Source: Candidatus Sodaliphilus limicaballi
GTDB taxonomy: Bacteria > Bacteroidota > Bacteroidia > Bacteroidales > Muribaculaceae
Direction: 5' to 3'
Length of the DNA: 32,156 nucleotides
Assembly (NCBI GenBank): GCA_018065815.1
Contig: JAGHSP010000373.1
Coordinates: 1 to 32,156 of the forward strand
Each line of letters starts with the position of its first letter. Positions within the stretch are counted from its first letter, which is position 1. The notes beneath the pieces were generated by a model. It was not told where the DNA came from. It saw only the letters and a program-made list of their open reading frames with translations, and did no database searches. Of this stretch, positions 16,473 through 24,235 are shown piece after piece. The translations under genes were made by a program, and so were the position numbers.

Positions 16473-17137
16473 TTGATTTAGTAAGGTTTTCGGCAGTGTC
16501 AAGTACAGAATCAAAAGAAATCCTAGCTCCTATACTTGCGGTGAGTCGTCATCGCCTTGCACTTGATGGCAATGGCGTTGTGACGCTTGTCGCGTTCATG
16601 GGTTGTCCGCTCCGGTGCGAGTATTGCTTGAACGATTTTTGCCATAACATGGATAGGGTGCCTCGCCGTGTGACGGTGCAGCAGTTGATCGACGAGGTGA
16701 TGATAGATAACCTTTATTTCCTGGCAACTGACGGGGGCATTACCTTTGGCGGCGGCGAGCCATTGCTTCAAAGCCGATTTATTGAGTCGTTTTGCCAGAG
16801 TTGCGACACGCGTTGGAATATCACTCTTGAAACATCGCTTAATGTTCCGCTTGAACATCTTGAACGTGTATTTCCTCATGTCAACAATTATATCATTGAC
16901 ATCAAGGACATGAATCGCGAAATATATGAAAAATACACGCAACTGTCACAAAATAATTTGCTCACTAACCTTGGGTGGCTAATGAGCAAACCTGATATTT
17001 CCAGCAAGGTGACAGTGAGATTACCTCACATTCCGTCATATAATGCCCAAGAGGATGTGGACCGTAGCCGTGAAATTCTTGCCGAAATGGGCGTTGTTAA
17101 CTTTGACGAGTTTAATTACATCGTCAGGAAGAAATAG
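16454..17137 (+). CDS. Radical SAM enzyme, PFL-activase-like
   Basis: The product has up to 227 residues. CPLRCEYC (C-x3-C-x2-C) is the [4Fe-4S]/S-adenosylmethionine motif, and ITFGGGEPLL is the SAM-binding GGE motif. The layout and length resemble glycyl-radical-enzyme activases such as PflA. There is no second ferredoxin-like cluster domain, no SPASM domain and no glycyl radical enzyme in the window. The substrate is therefore unknown. The frame can begin at GTG 16454 inside a hairpin, but GTG 16496 or a later codon is also possible, since the conserved part starts near EILAPILAVSRHRLALDG. The preceding Cys-motif gene is only eight bases away. The gene converges on the murU-like gene, with 18 bases between stops. 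Confidence 0.82.
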   Translation: MQQSTHVDLVRFSAVSSTESKEILAPILAVSRHRLALDGNGVVTLVAFMGCPLRCEYCLNDFCHNMDRVPRRVTVQQLIDEVMIDNLYFLATDGGITFGGGEPLLQSRFIESFCQSCDTRWNITLETSLNVPLEHLERVFPHVNNYIIDIKDMNREIYEKYTQLSQNNLLTNLGWLMSKPDISSKVTVRLPHIPSYNAQEDVDRSREILAEMGVVNFDEFNYIVRKK

Positions 17138-17155
17138 GGTAGAGGCTATCACTAT

Positions 17156-17896
17156 TTACCCGAACAGCCTATTTGCTTCTTCGAGAGTTTCGGGTTTACC
17201 CACGTCGAGCCAGTTGTAGGGAGACGGTGATTCATAACCATGGATGTGGCAGTTGCCGCACTCGCCTATGTAGAATGGGGTTATGGAGAACACTTGCTCA
17301 CCCTGTGCGTGTTTCTCTAGCAAGGGGAAGATGGACGGAGAGATGACATGTACCCCACCGAAAGCACGTTCTAGCATTTCGTCACCTTGATAGTGAAGTG
17401 AAGCTGGTTTGGTTTCGCCAGTTTTTTTGTTAATCCATCCGTTGAGACGATAATTCTTGTCGAACACAAAATAGCGTTGAGTTTCACGCTCTTTCACTAA
17501 AAGTGATGCAGTGGCGTTGCTTGCCACATGTGCGTTGACCATTGCTTTGAGGTCGAGGTCGGTGAGTATGTCGGCATTGTGCACAAGGAATGGTTCGTCG
17601 CCGTCGAGAAATGGACGCGCTTTGAGAATACCACCGCCAGTGTCGAGGAGCAAGTCACGTTCATCGCTGATGTGGATGTTGAGGCCGAAGTTATCTTTAC
17701 TTGCCAGGAAATCAATAATCTTTTGCCCGAAGTGATGAATGTTGATGGTGATGTCGTCAAAACCTGCTTGTGCCAGGTGATTGATGACGTGCTCAAGCAT
17801 GGCCTTTCCTCCCACCTCTACAAGTGCCTTGGGGCGGTCGTTGGTTAACGGACGCAGCCGGGTTCCGAGCCCGGCTGCAAATATCATTGCTTTCAT
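17156..17896 (-). CDS. MurU-like sugar-1-phosphate nucleotidyltransferase
   Basis: The product has 246 residues and the signature GLGTRLRPLTNDRPKAL at the N terminus. LDTGGGILKA, HNADILTD and the C-terminal NWLDVGKPETL complete the fold of UDP- and GDP-sugar pyrophosphorylases. Single-domain proteins of this length that accompany an AmgK-like kinase resemble MurU, which makes UDP-MurNAc from MurNAc 1-phosphate during cell-wall recycling. Annotation as mannose-1-phosphate guanylyltransferase is the usual alternative, and the nucleotide cannot be settled by eye. Its ATG directly abuts the stop of the kinase-RapZ gene (TAAATG), so the two are coupled. It is the last gene of the crp operon. Confidence 0.78.
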   Translation of the reverse strand: MKAMIFAAGLGTRLRPLTNDRPKALVEVGGKAMLEHVINHLAQAGFDDITINIHHFGQKIIDFLASKDNFGLNIHISDERDLLLDTGGGILKARPFLDGDEPFLVHNADILTDLDLKAMVNAHVASNATASLLVKERETQRYFVFDKNYRLNGWINKKTGETKPASLHYQGDEMLERAFGGVHVISPSIFPLLEKHAQGEQVFSITPFYIGECGNCHIHGYESPSPYNWLDVGKPETLEEANRLFG

Positions 17897-19324
17897 TTAC
17901 TTGACGTTGAAAGTTTGCTCAATGTTCTGTTCGCGGTGGATTAGTTCCACCTTGACGTTGAATTTCTCATTGATGTGCTGTGCCATGTGCTGCGCGCTGT
18001 AAACCGAGCGGTGTTGTCCGCCTGTGCAACCAAAGCATATCATCAGGTTGGTGAAACCACGCTCGACATATCTCTTGACGGTTGCATCAACGAGAGCATA
18101 TGCATGGTCAAGGAACACAAGGATCTCACCGTCGTCCTCAAGGAACTTGATAACAGAGGCATCAAGGCCTGTGAAGGGTTTGTAGCGGTCATATTTACCA
18201 GGGTTGTTGACTGCACGGCAATCAAATACAAATCCACCGCCATTGCCCGAGGTGTCGTCGGGGATACCTTTTTTGTAGGCAAAACTCATGACCTTGACCG
18301 TGAGGCTGCGTTTTTCCAATCCCTCGGTAAACTGCGACATGCGCACGAGGTTGTTGAGCACTTCGTTGAGATAGGGATATTCCACATAGGGTGTTTTGAG
18401 CAACTCTCTCAGATTGGCAATCGCGAAGGGAACGCTCTGCATGAAATGCGGTTTCTTCTCGAAGTAACCGCGGAAACCATAGGCACCCAGTACCTGCAAC
18501 GTGCGGAACAGAACGAAGTGGCGCAACTGTGAGTGGAAGTAGTCCTCATCGACAGGTTTATACTTGCGCAGAGCGGTGATGTATTCTTTGAGTAATTCCT
18601 GTCGCAACGAGTCGGGGAAGTTGGCCTTGGCTTGCCACAGGAAAGAGGCAACGTCGTAGTAGAATGGTCCCTTGCGTCCGCCCTGGAAATCGATAAACCA
18701 AGGATTTCCGTCTTTGATCATTACGTTGCGAGACTGGAAATCGCGATACATGAATGTAGCCGAGTTGCTACGTAGCAGCACGTCGGCCATGCGCTGGAAG
18801 TCGTCCTCGAGTTTGCTCTCAAGGAAGTCAAGTCCTGTTGCCTTGAGGAAGCAGTATTTGAAATAATTGAGATCCCACATGATAGAACGGCGGTCGAACT
18901 CGGCAGCAGGATAGCACATTGAGAAGTCAAAACCGTCGGCTCCGGCAAACTGGAATTTACACAGTTGCCTCAGAGTCTCAGCGAGCATTTTTTTCTCTTC
19001 ATCACCAAAGACGCGAGTCTTGCGCCCTTTTTCTATTTCGTTGAAAAGTATGCTGTCGCCCAGGTCTTCCTGGATGTAGGCCATGTGGTCCTCGCTCTCG
19101 AGATATACTTCGGGAACGGGGAGGTTCTTTGATTTGAAATGACGCGCCATGTAGAGGAATGCTTGATTCTCTTCGGCTACCTCGCCGATGACACCGATGA
19201 TAGTTTGCTCACCGGTAAGGCGGAAGTAGCGGCGGTTAGAGCCAGAACCAGGCAATTCTGTTATGCTGGTGCACTCGCTGCCCACGTGTTGGGCATATAA
19301 TTGCTTGAGAATAGAAATGTCCAT
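17897..19324 (-). CDS. AmgK-like sugar kinase fused to a RapZ C-terminal domain
   Basis: The product has 475 residues in two parts. Residues 1 to about 320 form an aminoglycoside phosphotransferase-fold kinase, with SGSNRRYFR near the start, catalytic YRDFQSRN (193-200) and metal-binding IDFQG (211-215). These resemble the anomeric MurNAc/GlcNAc kinase AmgK. Residues from about 342 match the C-terminal domain of RapZ: MSFAYKKGIPDD, FDCRAVNNPG, PFTGLDASV and GCTGGQHRSV (432-441). In E. coli that domain binds glucosamine 6-phosphate and small RNAs; the RapZ P-loop ATPase half is absent here. The fusion suggests an amino-sugar kinase with its own sensory or RNA-binding module. The stop abuts the murU-like start, and prfC ends two bases before this start. 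Confidence 0.85.
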   Translation of the reverse strand: MDISILKQLYAQHVGSECTSITELPGSGSNRRYFRLTGEQTIIGVIGEVAEENQAFLYMARHFKSKNLPVPEVYLESEDHMAYIQEDLGDSILFNEIEKGRKTRVFGDEEKKMLAETLRQLCKFQFAGADGFDFSMCYPAAEFDRRSIMWDLNYFKYCFLKATGLDFLESKLEDDFQRMADVLLRSNSATFMYRDFQSRNVMIKDGNPWFIDFQGGRKGPFYYDVASFLWQAKANFPDSLRQELLKEYITALRKYKPVDEDYFHSQLRHFVLFRTLQVLGAYGFRGYFEKKPHFMQSVPFAIANLRELLKTPYVEYPYLNEVLNNLVRMSQFTEGLEKRSLTVKVMSFAYKKGIPDDTSGNGGGFVFDCRAVNNPGKYDRYKPFTGLDASVIKFLEDDGEILVFLDHAYALVDATVKRYVERGFTNLMICFGCTGGQHRSVYSAQHMAQHINEKFNVKVELIHREQNIEQTFNVK

Positions 19325-19326
19325 GT

Positions 19327-20904
19327 TTAAAATTCGCTAGTGAAGTGGAACTTGATTTTGGGGAAGTCTTGCTGTGCCATTTGCAGCACGTAGCCCGAGT
19401 CGGCAAGGAAGACATCTCGTCCGTCACGGTCAACTGCCATGAACTGATATTTGCGTTTCTTGAATGCATCGAGAGCCGCCTCGTCGTCACTTTCGATCCA
19501 GCAGGCTTTGTAGAGGTGAATGGGTTCCCAGCGGCATTGTGCGCCATACTCATGAAGCAAGCGGTACTGGATAACCTCAAACTGAAGTTGGCCCACGGTG
19601 CCTATAATCTTGCGGTTGTTGAACTGGTTGACAAACAACTGTGCCACACCTTCGTCCATGAGTTGCTCGATACCCTTGTTGAGCTGCTTGGTCTTCATGG
19701 GGTCAGTGTTCTCGATATACTTGAACATCTCGGGTGAGAAACTGGGCAGTCCCTTGAAGTGGAGTTCTTCGCCCTCGGTGATGGTGTCGCCTATCTTGAA
19801 GATTCCATTATCGGGGAGACCAACGATATCGCCGGGGTAAACCTCGTCGATAATTTCTTTTTTCTGTGCCATGAATGCTGTGGGAGCTGAGAATCGGTAA
19901 GTCTTGCCGCTGCGCACGTGTTTGTAAACCTCGTTGCGACGGAAGACGCCAGAGCAAACTTTGACGAATGCAATGCAACTGCGGTGGTTGGGGTCCATAT
20001 TGGCATGGATCTTAAAGACGAAACCAGAGAATTTCTCCTCGCTGGGTTCTACTTTGCGTTCCTCGGCTTCTACTGGGCGGGGCGACGGAGCGATGCGCAC
20101 GAAGCAGTCAAGCAACTCCTTTACACCAAATGTGTTGAGCGCAGAGCCGAAGAACACGGGAGCAACTTGACCATCAAGGTAATCGCTGACCTCAAATTCG
20201 GGGTAAACGCCATCAATCAGTTCAATGTCGGTGCGGAGTTGTGCAGCATCGTCTTCGCCCACAGCCTCGTCAATGGACGAGTCGTTGATATCGGCTATTT
20301 CCACACGGTCGGTGACGTGCTGCTTGTCGGGACGGAACAGGTCAAGGCTGTGCTCATAGATGTTATATACTCCCTTGAACTTGGCTCCGATGTTAATGGG
20401 CCAGCTTAAGGGACGAACGCTGATTTGGAGTTCTTTTTCAAGTTCGTCGAGGATGTCAAACGGATCGCGACCCTCGCGGTCAAGTTTGTTGACAAAGATA
20501 ATCACGGGCGTATTGCGCATGCGGCACACTTCCATGAGTTTGCGTGTCTGTGTCTCCACACCCTTTGCCACATCGACCACGATAATAACGCTATCAACAG
20601 CGGTGAGGGTACGGTAAGTGTCCTCGGCAAAATCCTGGTGACCAGGGGTGTCGAGGATGTTAATCTTGTAGTCGCCGTAGTTGAACCCCATAACAGAGGT
20701 TGCTACCGAGATACCACGTTGTTTCTCTATTTCCATCCAGTCGCTGGTGGCTGTTTTCTTAATCTTATTAGATTTCACAGCACCTGCAACATGGATTGCA
20801 CCACCGAAAAGCAGCAGCTTCTCGGTGAGTGTTGTTTTACCTGCATCGGGATGCGAAATAATCGCAAACGTGCGTCGTTTAGATATTTCTTGTACGTTAC
20901 TCAT
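19327..20904 (-). CDS. prfC: Peptide chain release factor 3
   Basis: The product is a translational GTPase of 525 residues that recycles RF1 and RF2 from the ribosome after termination. The GTPase motifs are SHPDAGKTTLTEKL (P-loop), RGISVATSV (switch I), DTPGHQDF (G3) and NKLD (G4). SHPDAGKTT and the insertion ATSDWMEIEKQRGISV are characteristic of RF3 rather than EF-G. The length is family-typical. Its first eight bases overlap the end of rfbD. The sequence offers no reason for its linkage to cell-wall genes. Confidence 0.95.
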   Translation of the reverse strand: MSNVQEISKRRTFAIISHPDAGKTTLTEKLLLFGGAIHVAGAVKSNKIKKTATSDWMEIEKQRGISVATSVMGFNYGDYKINILDTPGHQDFAEDTYRTLTAVDSVIIVVDVAKGVETQTRKLMEVCRMRNTPVIIFVNKLDREGRDPFDILDELEKELQISVRPLSWPINIGAKFKGVYNIYEHSLDLFRPDKQHVTDRVEIADINDSSIDEAVGEDDAAQLRTDIELIDGVYPEFEVSDYLDGQVAPVFFGSALNTFGVKELLDCFVRIAPSPRPVEAEERKVEPSEEKFSGFVFKIHANMDPNHRSCIAFVKVCSGVFRRNEVYKHVRSGKTYRFSAPTAFMAQKKEIIDEVYPGDIVGLPDNGIFKIGDTITEGEELHFKGLPSFSPEMFKYIENTDPMKTKQLNKGIEQLMDEGVAQLFVNQFNNRKIIGTVGQLQFEVIQYRLLHEYGAQCRWEPIHLYKACWIESDDEAALDAFKKRKYQFMAVDRDGRDVFLADSGYVLQMAQQDFPKIKFHFTSEF

Positions 20905-21760
20905 TTTCTTTCAAGCGGTTAAGGCAGTGTTTTAGACTGTCCTCCCAATAGGGTATTGTGATGCCGTAAGTGGCTTTAATTTTTGATTTGTCGAGCACGC
21001 TGTAATTGGGGCGTGCGGCTTTGGCAGGGAACTGGTCGCTCATGCAAGGTGAAACGTTGCATGTGGCGATGCCTGCCAGGCGGTGTATGGCCTTAGTGAA
21101 GTCGTACCAGGAGATTGCTCCCTCGTCGCTGAAATGATATATGCCGGGCACCCATTGCGGTGCGTCGATGATTGCTTTAATTGCAAGCGCTAGGTCACGG
21201 GCGTAGGTGGGTGTTCCCACTTGGTCAACGACCACGTTGAGGCTGTCACGTGTCTTGCCTAGCATGAGCATTGTTTTCACAAAGTTCTTGCCATAGGGCG
21301 AGTATAGCCATGCCGTGCGCAACACTATGCTACTTGGGGCTGCACCGAACAGGGCTTTCTCCCCATCGAGTTTGGTGCTGCCATAAACTGATTGCGGGCA
21401 TGTGGTGTCGTCCTCGCGGTAGGGGCGGTGGCCCTTGCCATCGAAGACGTAGTCGGTTGATACATGAATCACTCTTGCATTATGGGCCTGTGCAGCAGTA
21501 GCAAGCAGTTTTACCGCATCTACGTTGATGAGCCGACACAAAGGTTCGTTGTCCTCGGCAGCATCAACAGCGGTGTAGGCTGCACAGTTGACCACGATGT
21601 CAATGTCGTGTGAGTCAAAAAAGTTGCAGAGGGCTTGGGCGTCGGTTAAGTCAAGTTCTGCTACGTCGGTATAGATAACGTTGTAACAGTCGTGTGCGCT
21701 CAACACGTTGCGCATCTCGTTGCCTAATTGGCCATTGGCACCTGTTATGAGAATATTCAT
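20897..21760 (-). CDS. rfbD: dTDP-4-dehydrorhamnose reductase
   Basis: The product of 287 residues belongs to the extended short-chain dehydrogenase family and performs the last step of dTDP-L-rhamnose synthesis. GANGQLGNEM is the NAD(P)-binding motif, YGSTKLDGEKAL carries the YxxxK catalytic pair, and VNCAAYTAVDAAE and RTAWLYSPYGKNFVKTML are RfbD hallmarks. No rfbA, rfbB or rfbC is in the window. It lies five bases after the DUF4924 gene and overlaps prfC by eight bases. Confidence 0.9.
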   Translation of the reverse strand: MNILITGANGQLGNEMRNVLSAHDCYNVIYTDVAELDLTDAQALCNFFDSHDIDIVVNCAAYTAVDAAEDNEPLCRLINVDAVKLLATAAQAHNARVIHVSTDYVFDGKGHRPYREDDTTCPQSVYGSTKLDGEKALFGAAPSSIVLRTAWLYSPYGKNFVKTMLMLGKTRDSLNVVVDQVGTPTYARDLALAIKAIIDAPQWVPGIYHFSDEGAISWYDFTKAIHRLAGIATCNVSPCMSDQFPAKAARPNYSVLDKSKIKATYGITIPYWEDSLKHCLNRLKENE

Positions 21761-21765
21761 AGCCG

Positions 21766-22317
21766 TTAATCCAGTTCAAGTTCGTCGGCTTCATATTTGA
21801 CATAATAGGCCGATAAGAGTCCTAAAAAGTGTGATATTTGTGCCATTGCCGTTTCAGTCTCTTTGCTCACTTCCTTGCCTTGCAATTTGAGCAAGAGCAT
21901 GCCGTAGAGGGCGTTGAAGCAAGTCTCGAGTTCGCCTGCGGCATCTTCAACGTTGCCATGCTTGGCGCGGAGCTCGACGATAAAGGGAAGGGTGCGGTAA
22001 TAGTCGGCTCCGTAGGCAGGATATTTATCGTTCTTCACCAGCTGCAGGTGGAGGTCGGTAAGGCGTATGATCACGTTCTTGTTGATCTGGAGATGGCCAG
22101 ACTCTTTCACGTTCTCAAGTTCCATCATCTTGATGAGTGACTCCCACCAGTCACGCATCTGTGCGCGGGTGTCGTCGTCAACCTGATACTGTGCGATGAC
22201 GTTACGCTCAATAATGTCGATGTCGAGATTGCAAGCACGCATGATATCCTCTACCTGCCACATGTAGAGGAGGTATTCGGCCATGTTTTCTTTTCTTTTT
22301 TGTTGAGCGATGATCAT
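21766..22317 (-). CDS. DUF4924 family protein
   Basis: The product of 183 residues is helical and soluble-looking, opening with IIAQQKRKENMAEYLLYMWQVEDIMRA, which fits the Bacteroidetes DUF4924 family of unknown function. It has no signal peptide and no catalytic motif I can see. The tail is acidic. From memory, DUF4924, rfbD and prfC are often adjacent in Bacteroidales, so the function may be housekeeping; this is not checked. It starts three bases after the Crp/Fnr gene and is clearly in its operon. Confidence 0.75.
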   Translation of the reverse strand: MIIAQQKRKENMAEYLLYMWQVEDIMRACNLDIDIIERNVIAQYQVDDDTRAQMRDWWESLIKMMELENVKESGHLQINKNVIIRLTDLHLQLVKNDKYPAYGADYYRTLPFIVELRAKHGNVEDAAGELETCFNALYGMLLLKLQGKEVSKETETAMAQISHFLGLLSAYYVKYEADELELD

Positions 22318-22320
22318 AGT

Positions 22321-23022
22321 TTATCCAAATTTGCTGATGTTGCGCAAGTTTTCTTCGTCAAGGATCTTGATGCGGCGTCCGTCCACGGTGATGATTTTCT
22401 CCTGGACGAAGGTCGATAATGTCCTGATTGCGTTTGAGGTAGTCATGTTAGAGAGGTTTGCCAAGTCCTCTCGTGCCATGTAAATCTTGAGTGTCTCACC
22501 GTCTTCTTCATATCCGTAGTGGTCGAGCATCACGGTAAGCGCCTCGGCGAGACGGCCGCGCAGGTGTTTCTGCGTGAGGTTGACGATCTTGGTGTCGCTG
22601 CCACCGAGGTTCTTGGATAATTCGTTGATGAAAAACCAAGCCAGCTTGCGGTTGTTGTCAATCATCTCTGTAACGAGTTTCATGGGGAGCATTCCCAGAG
22701 TGGATGCCTCAAATGCCACTGCGCTCGACACGTAGGGTTCATGGGCGAAGAATGCTCGGTAGCCAAAATACTGGATGGGGCGGTAGAGTCGCAAAATCTG
22801 CTGGCGTCCGCCCATGCCGTCTTTCATCAGTTTCACCTTGCCTTCGAGAAGGGTCCACAGATAGACAGGCTCGTCTCGCTCGGCATAGATGATTTGGTTC
22901 TTTTTAAATTTGCGTATAATGAAGTTGTCGGTCACGATTCTCTTCTCCTCGGGACTGAGGATTGTCCATATCGCAGCCAGGTCTTTACTGATAACTTCTT
23001 CTAGCGTACTCTTTTTTATCAT
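22321..23022 (-). CDS. Crp/Fnr family transcription regulator
   Basis: The product has 233 residues. A cyclic-nucleotide-binding-type beta barrel spans about residues 20-130 (IYAERDEPVYLWTLLEGKVKLMKDG and on), then a dimerisation helix, then a winged helix-turn-helix at about 165-225 (MAREDLANLSNMTTSNAIRTLSTF). No cluster of Cys for an Fnr-type iron-sulfur cluster is present. The barrel lacks an obvious canonical cAMP phosphate-binding RxS motif, so the ligand is unknown. It is the first gene of a six-gene operon ending with murU. A perfect palindrome on its own promoter makes autoregulation plausible. Confidence 0.87.
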   Translation of the reverse strand: MIKKSTLEEVISKDLAAIWTILSPEEKRIVTDNFIIRKFKKNQIIYAERDEPVYLWTLLEGKVKLMKDGMGGRQQILRLYRPIQYFGYRAFFAHEPYVSSAVAFEASTLGMLPMKLVTEMIDNNRKLAWFFINELSKNLGGSDTKIVNLTQKHLRGRLAEALTVMLDHYGYEEDGETLKIYMAREDLANLSNMTTSNAIRTLSTFVQEKIITVDGRRIKILDEENLRNISKFG

Positions 23023-23052
23023 TTAAATCTGCATTTTCTCTAATACTGTGTG

Positions 23053-23083
23053 CAAAATTAGCAATTTTTCGTCTAATATACAA
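23053..23083 (-). promoter_or_regulatory. Promoter of the crp-to-murU operon
   Basis: Minus-strand TTG (23083-23081), a 20-base spacer and TAATTTTG (23060-23053) match the Bacteroidetes consensus. The predicted start near 23047 leaves a leader of about 25 bases before the ATG at 23022. Confidence 0.75.
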
Positions 23084-23092
23084 GTATATTAG
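23073..23092. promoter_or_regulatory. AT-rich palindrome on the crp promoter, operator candidate
   Basis: CTAATATAC-AA-GTATATTAG is a perfect 9-base inverted repeat with a 2-base centre, and that centre lies in the -33 box. A dimeric regulator bound here would block the promoter. The spacing differs from the classic Crp or Fnr sites. It begins ten bases from the nspC stop (minus-strand downstream side), but no T-run follows, so a terminator is less likely. Confidence 0.55.
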
Positions 23093-23101
23093 TTCTAAAT
23101 C

Positions 23102-24235
23102 CTAGCACATGCGATTTTTGTAGTCGTTGTAAGTGAACTCTCTCATAACGACTTGGGCTCCGTCGAGTCGTTCAAGAATGAGCGCGGGGTGGTCGATACC
23201 GTTGAACATGTTGGTTTTTACCGTTGTGTAATGGTTCATATCCTCAAACGTGAGGCGGTCGCCAGCCTTCATTTCTTGCTCGAAACTCCAGTCTCCCACA
23301 AAGTCTCCACTCAGGCAAGAGTTGCCGCCGATGCGGTAGGTGGGTTTGCTTGTGTCAACATCTTCAAGTGCTTGCGTGATGCGGGGTTTGTAAGGCATTT
23401 CAAGGCAGTCGGGCATGTGGCATGCAAATGACACATCGACGATAGCGGTCTTGATGCCGCAGTTCTCAACGATGTCAACGACGGTTGCTTCGAGGTCGCC
23501 AGTCTGCCAGCAAAAGGCGCTGCCTGGTTCTAGGATGAGGTCCAGGTTGGGGAACTCGCTCTTGAATTGCTTGAGTAGCGAAATGAGGTGCTCCACGTCG
23601 TAGTCCTTGCGTGTCATGAGGTGTCCGCCGCCCATGTTTACCCACTTGAGATGGGGGAGATATTGTCCGAATTGCTCTTTTAATGCCGTGAGCACTTTTT
23701 CGAGGTCATAACTTGTTGACTCGCACAATGCGTGGAAGTGGAAACCCTCAAGTCCCTCGGGGAGTTGTGTCAGGGCATCGGCAGTGACTCCAAAGCGAGA
23801 CCCCGGTGTGCAGGGGTTGTAGATGTCGTGGTCGATAACCGAGCACATGGGGTTGACGCGCAATCCGCAACTGATGTGGCGTCCTGTGGATTCCTTATAC
23901 TCGTCGATTCTGTCTTTGAAACGAACGTATTGTGCTACTGAATTGAAAGTTATGTGCGAACTTCCTTCCATGAATTTTACTATTGTTTCATCGGTGTAGG
24001 CGGGGCAATAAGTGTGTGCCTTGCACTCGAGTTCATCATTGGCTAGCAGCATTTCGTTGACCGAACTTGCGGTGGAGCATATGCCATATTCCCTAAAAAT
24101 GGGGAATGTTTTCCACAAGGCGTTGGCCTTGAAAGCCATGATGATTTTTGCACCGCTCTCGTGCATAACGCGAGAGATGAGGTTGAGGTTGTTGCGCAAT
24201 TTTTCCTCGTAAACTATGTAGTAGGGAGTCTTCAT
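23102..24235 (-). CDS. nspC: Carboxynorspermidine/carboxyspermidine decarboxylase
   Basis: The product is a PLP enzyme of the alanine racemase fold, 377 residues, for the last step of (nor)spermidine synthesis through carboxyspermidine. Lys36 in IMAFKANALW is the expected PLP lysine. HFHALCES, MGGGHLMTRKDYD, EPGSAFCWQTG and SCLSGDFVGDW are family motifs, the last with the catalytic Cys region. The partner carboxyspermidine dehydrogenase is not in the window. The ATG overlaps the stop of the upstream helicase gene by one base (TAATG), an arrangement that implies co-translation rather than related function. Confidence 0.92.
   Translation of the reverse strand: MKTPYYIVYEEKLRNNLNLISRVMHESGAKIIMAFKANALWKTFPIFREYGICSTASSVNEMLLANDELECKAHTYCPAYTDETIVKFMEGSSHITFNSVAQYVRFKDRIDEYKESTGRHISCGLRVNPMCSVIDHDIYNPCTPGSRFGVTADALTQLPEGLEGFHFHALCESTSYDLEKVLTALKEQFGQYLPHLKWVNMGGGHLMTRKDYDVEHLISLLKQFKSEFPNLDLILEPGSAFCWQTGDLEATVVDIVENCGIKTAIVDVSFACHMPDCLEMPYKPRITQALEDVDTSKPTYRIGGNSCLSGDFVGDWSFEQEMKAGDRLTFEDMNHYTTVKTNMFNGIDHPALILERLDGAQVVMREFTYNDYKNRMC

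Noticed and set aside
17127..17158. Possible bidirectional terminator between the radical SAM gene and the murU-like gene
   Set aside because: Only a 5-base stem with a long loop and no T-run on either strand.
17156..23022. Plus-strand open frames opposite the crp-murU operon, several over 100 residues
   Set aside because: All are antisense to well-recognised proteins and have no promoter or family match.
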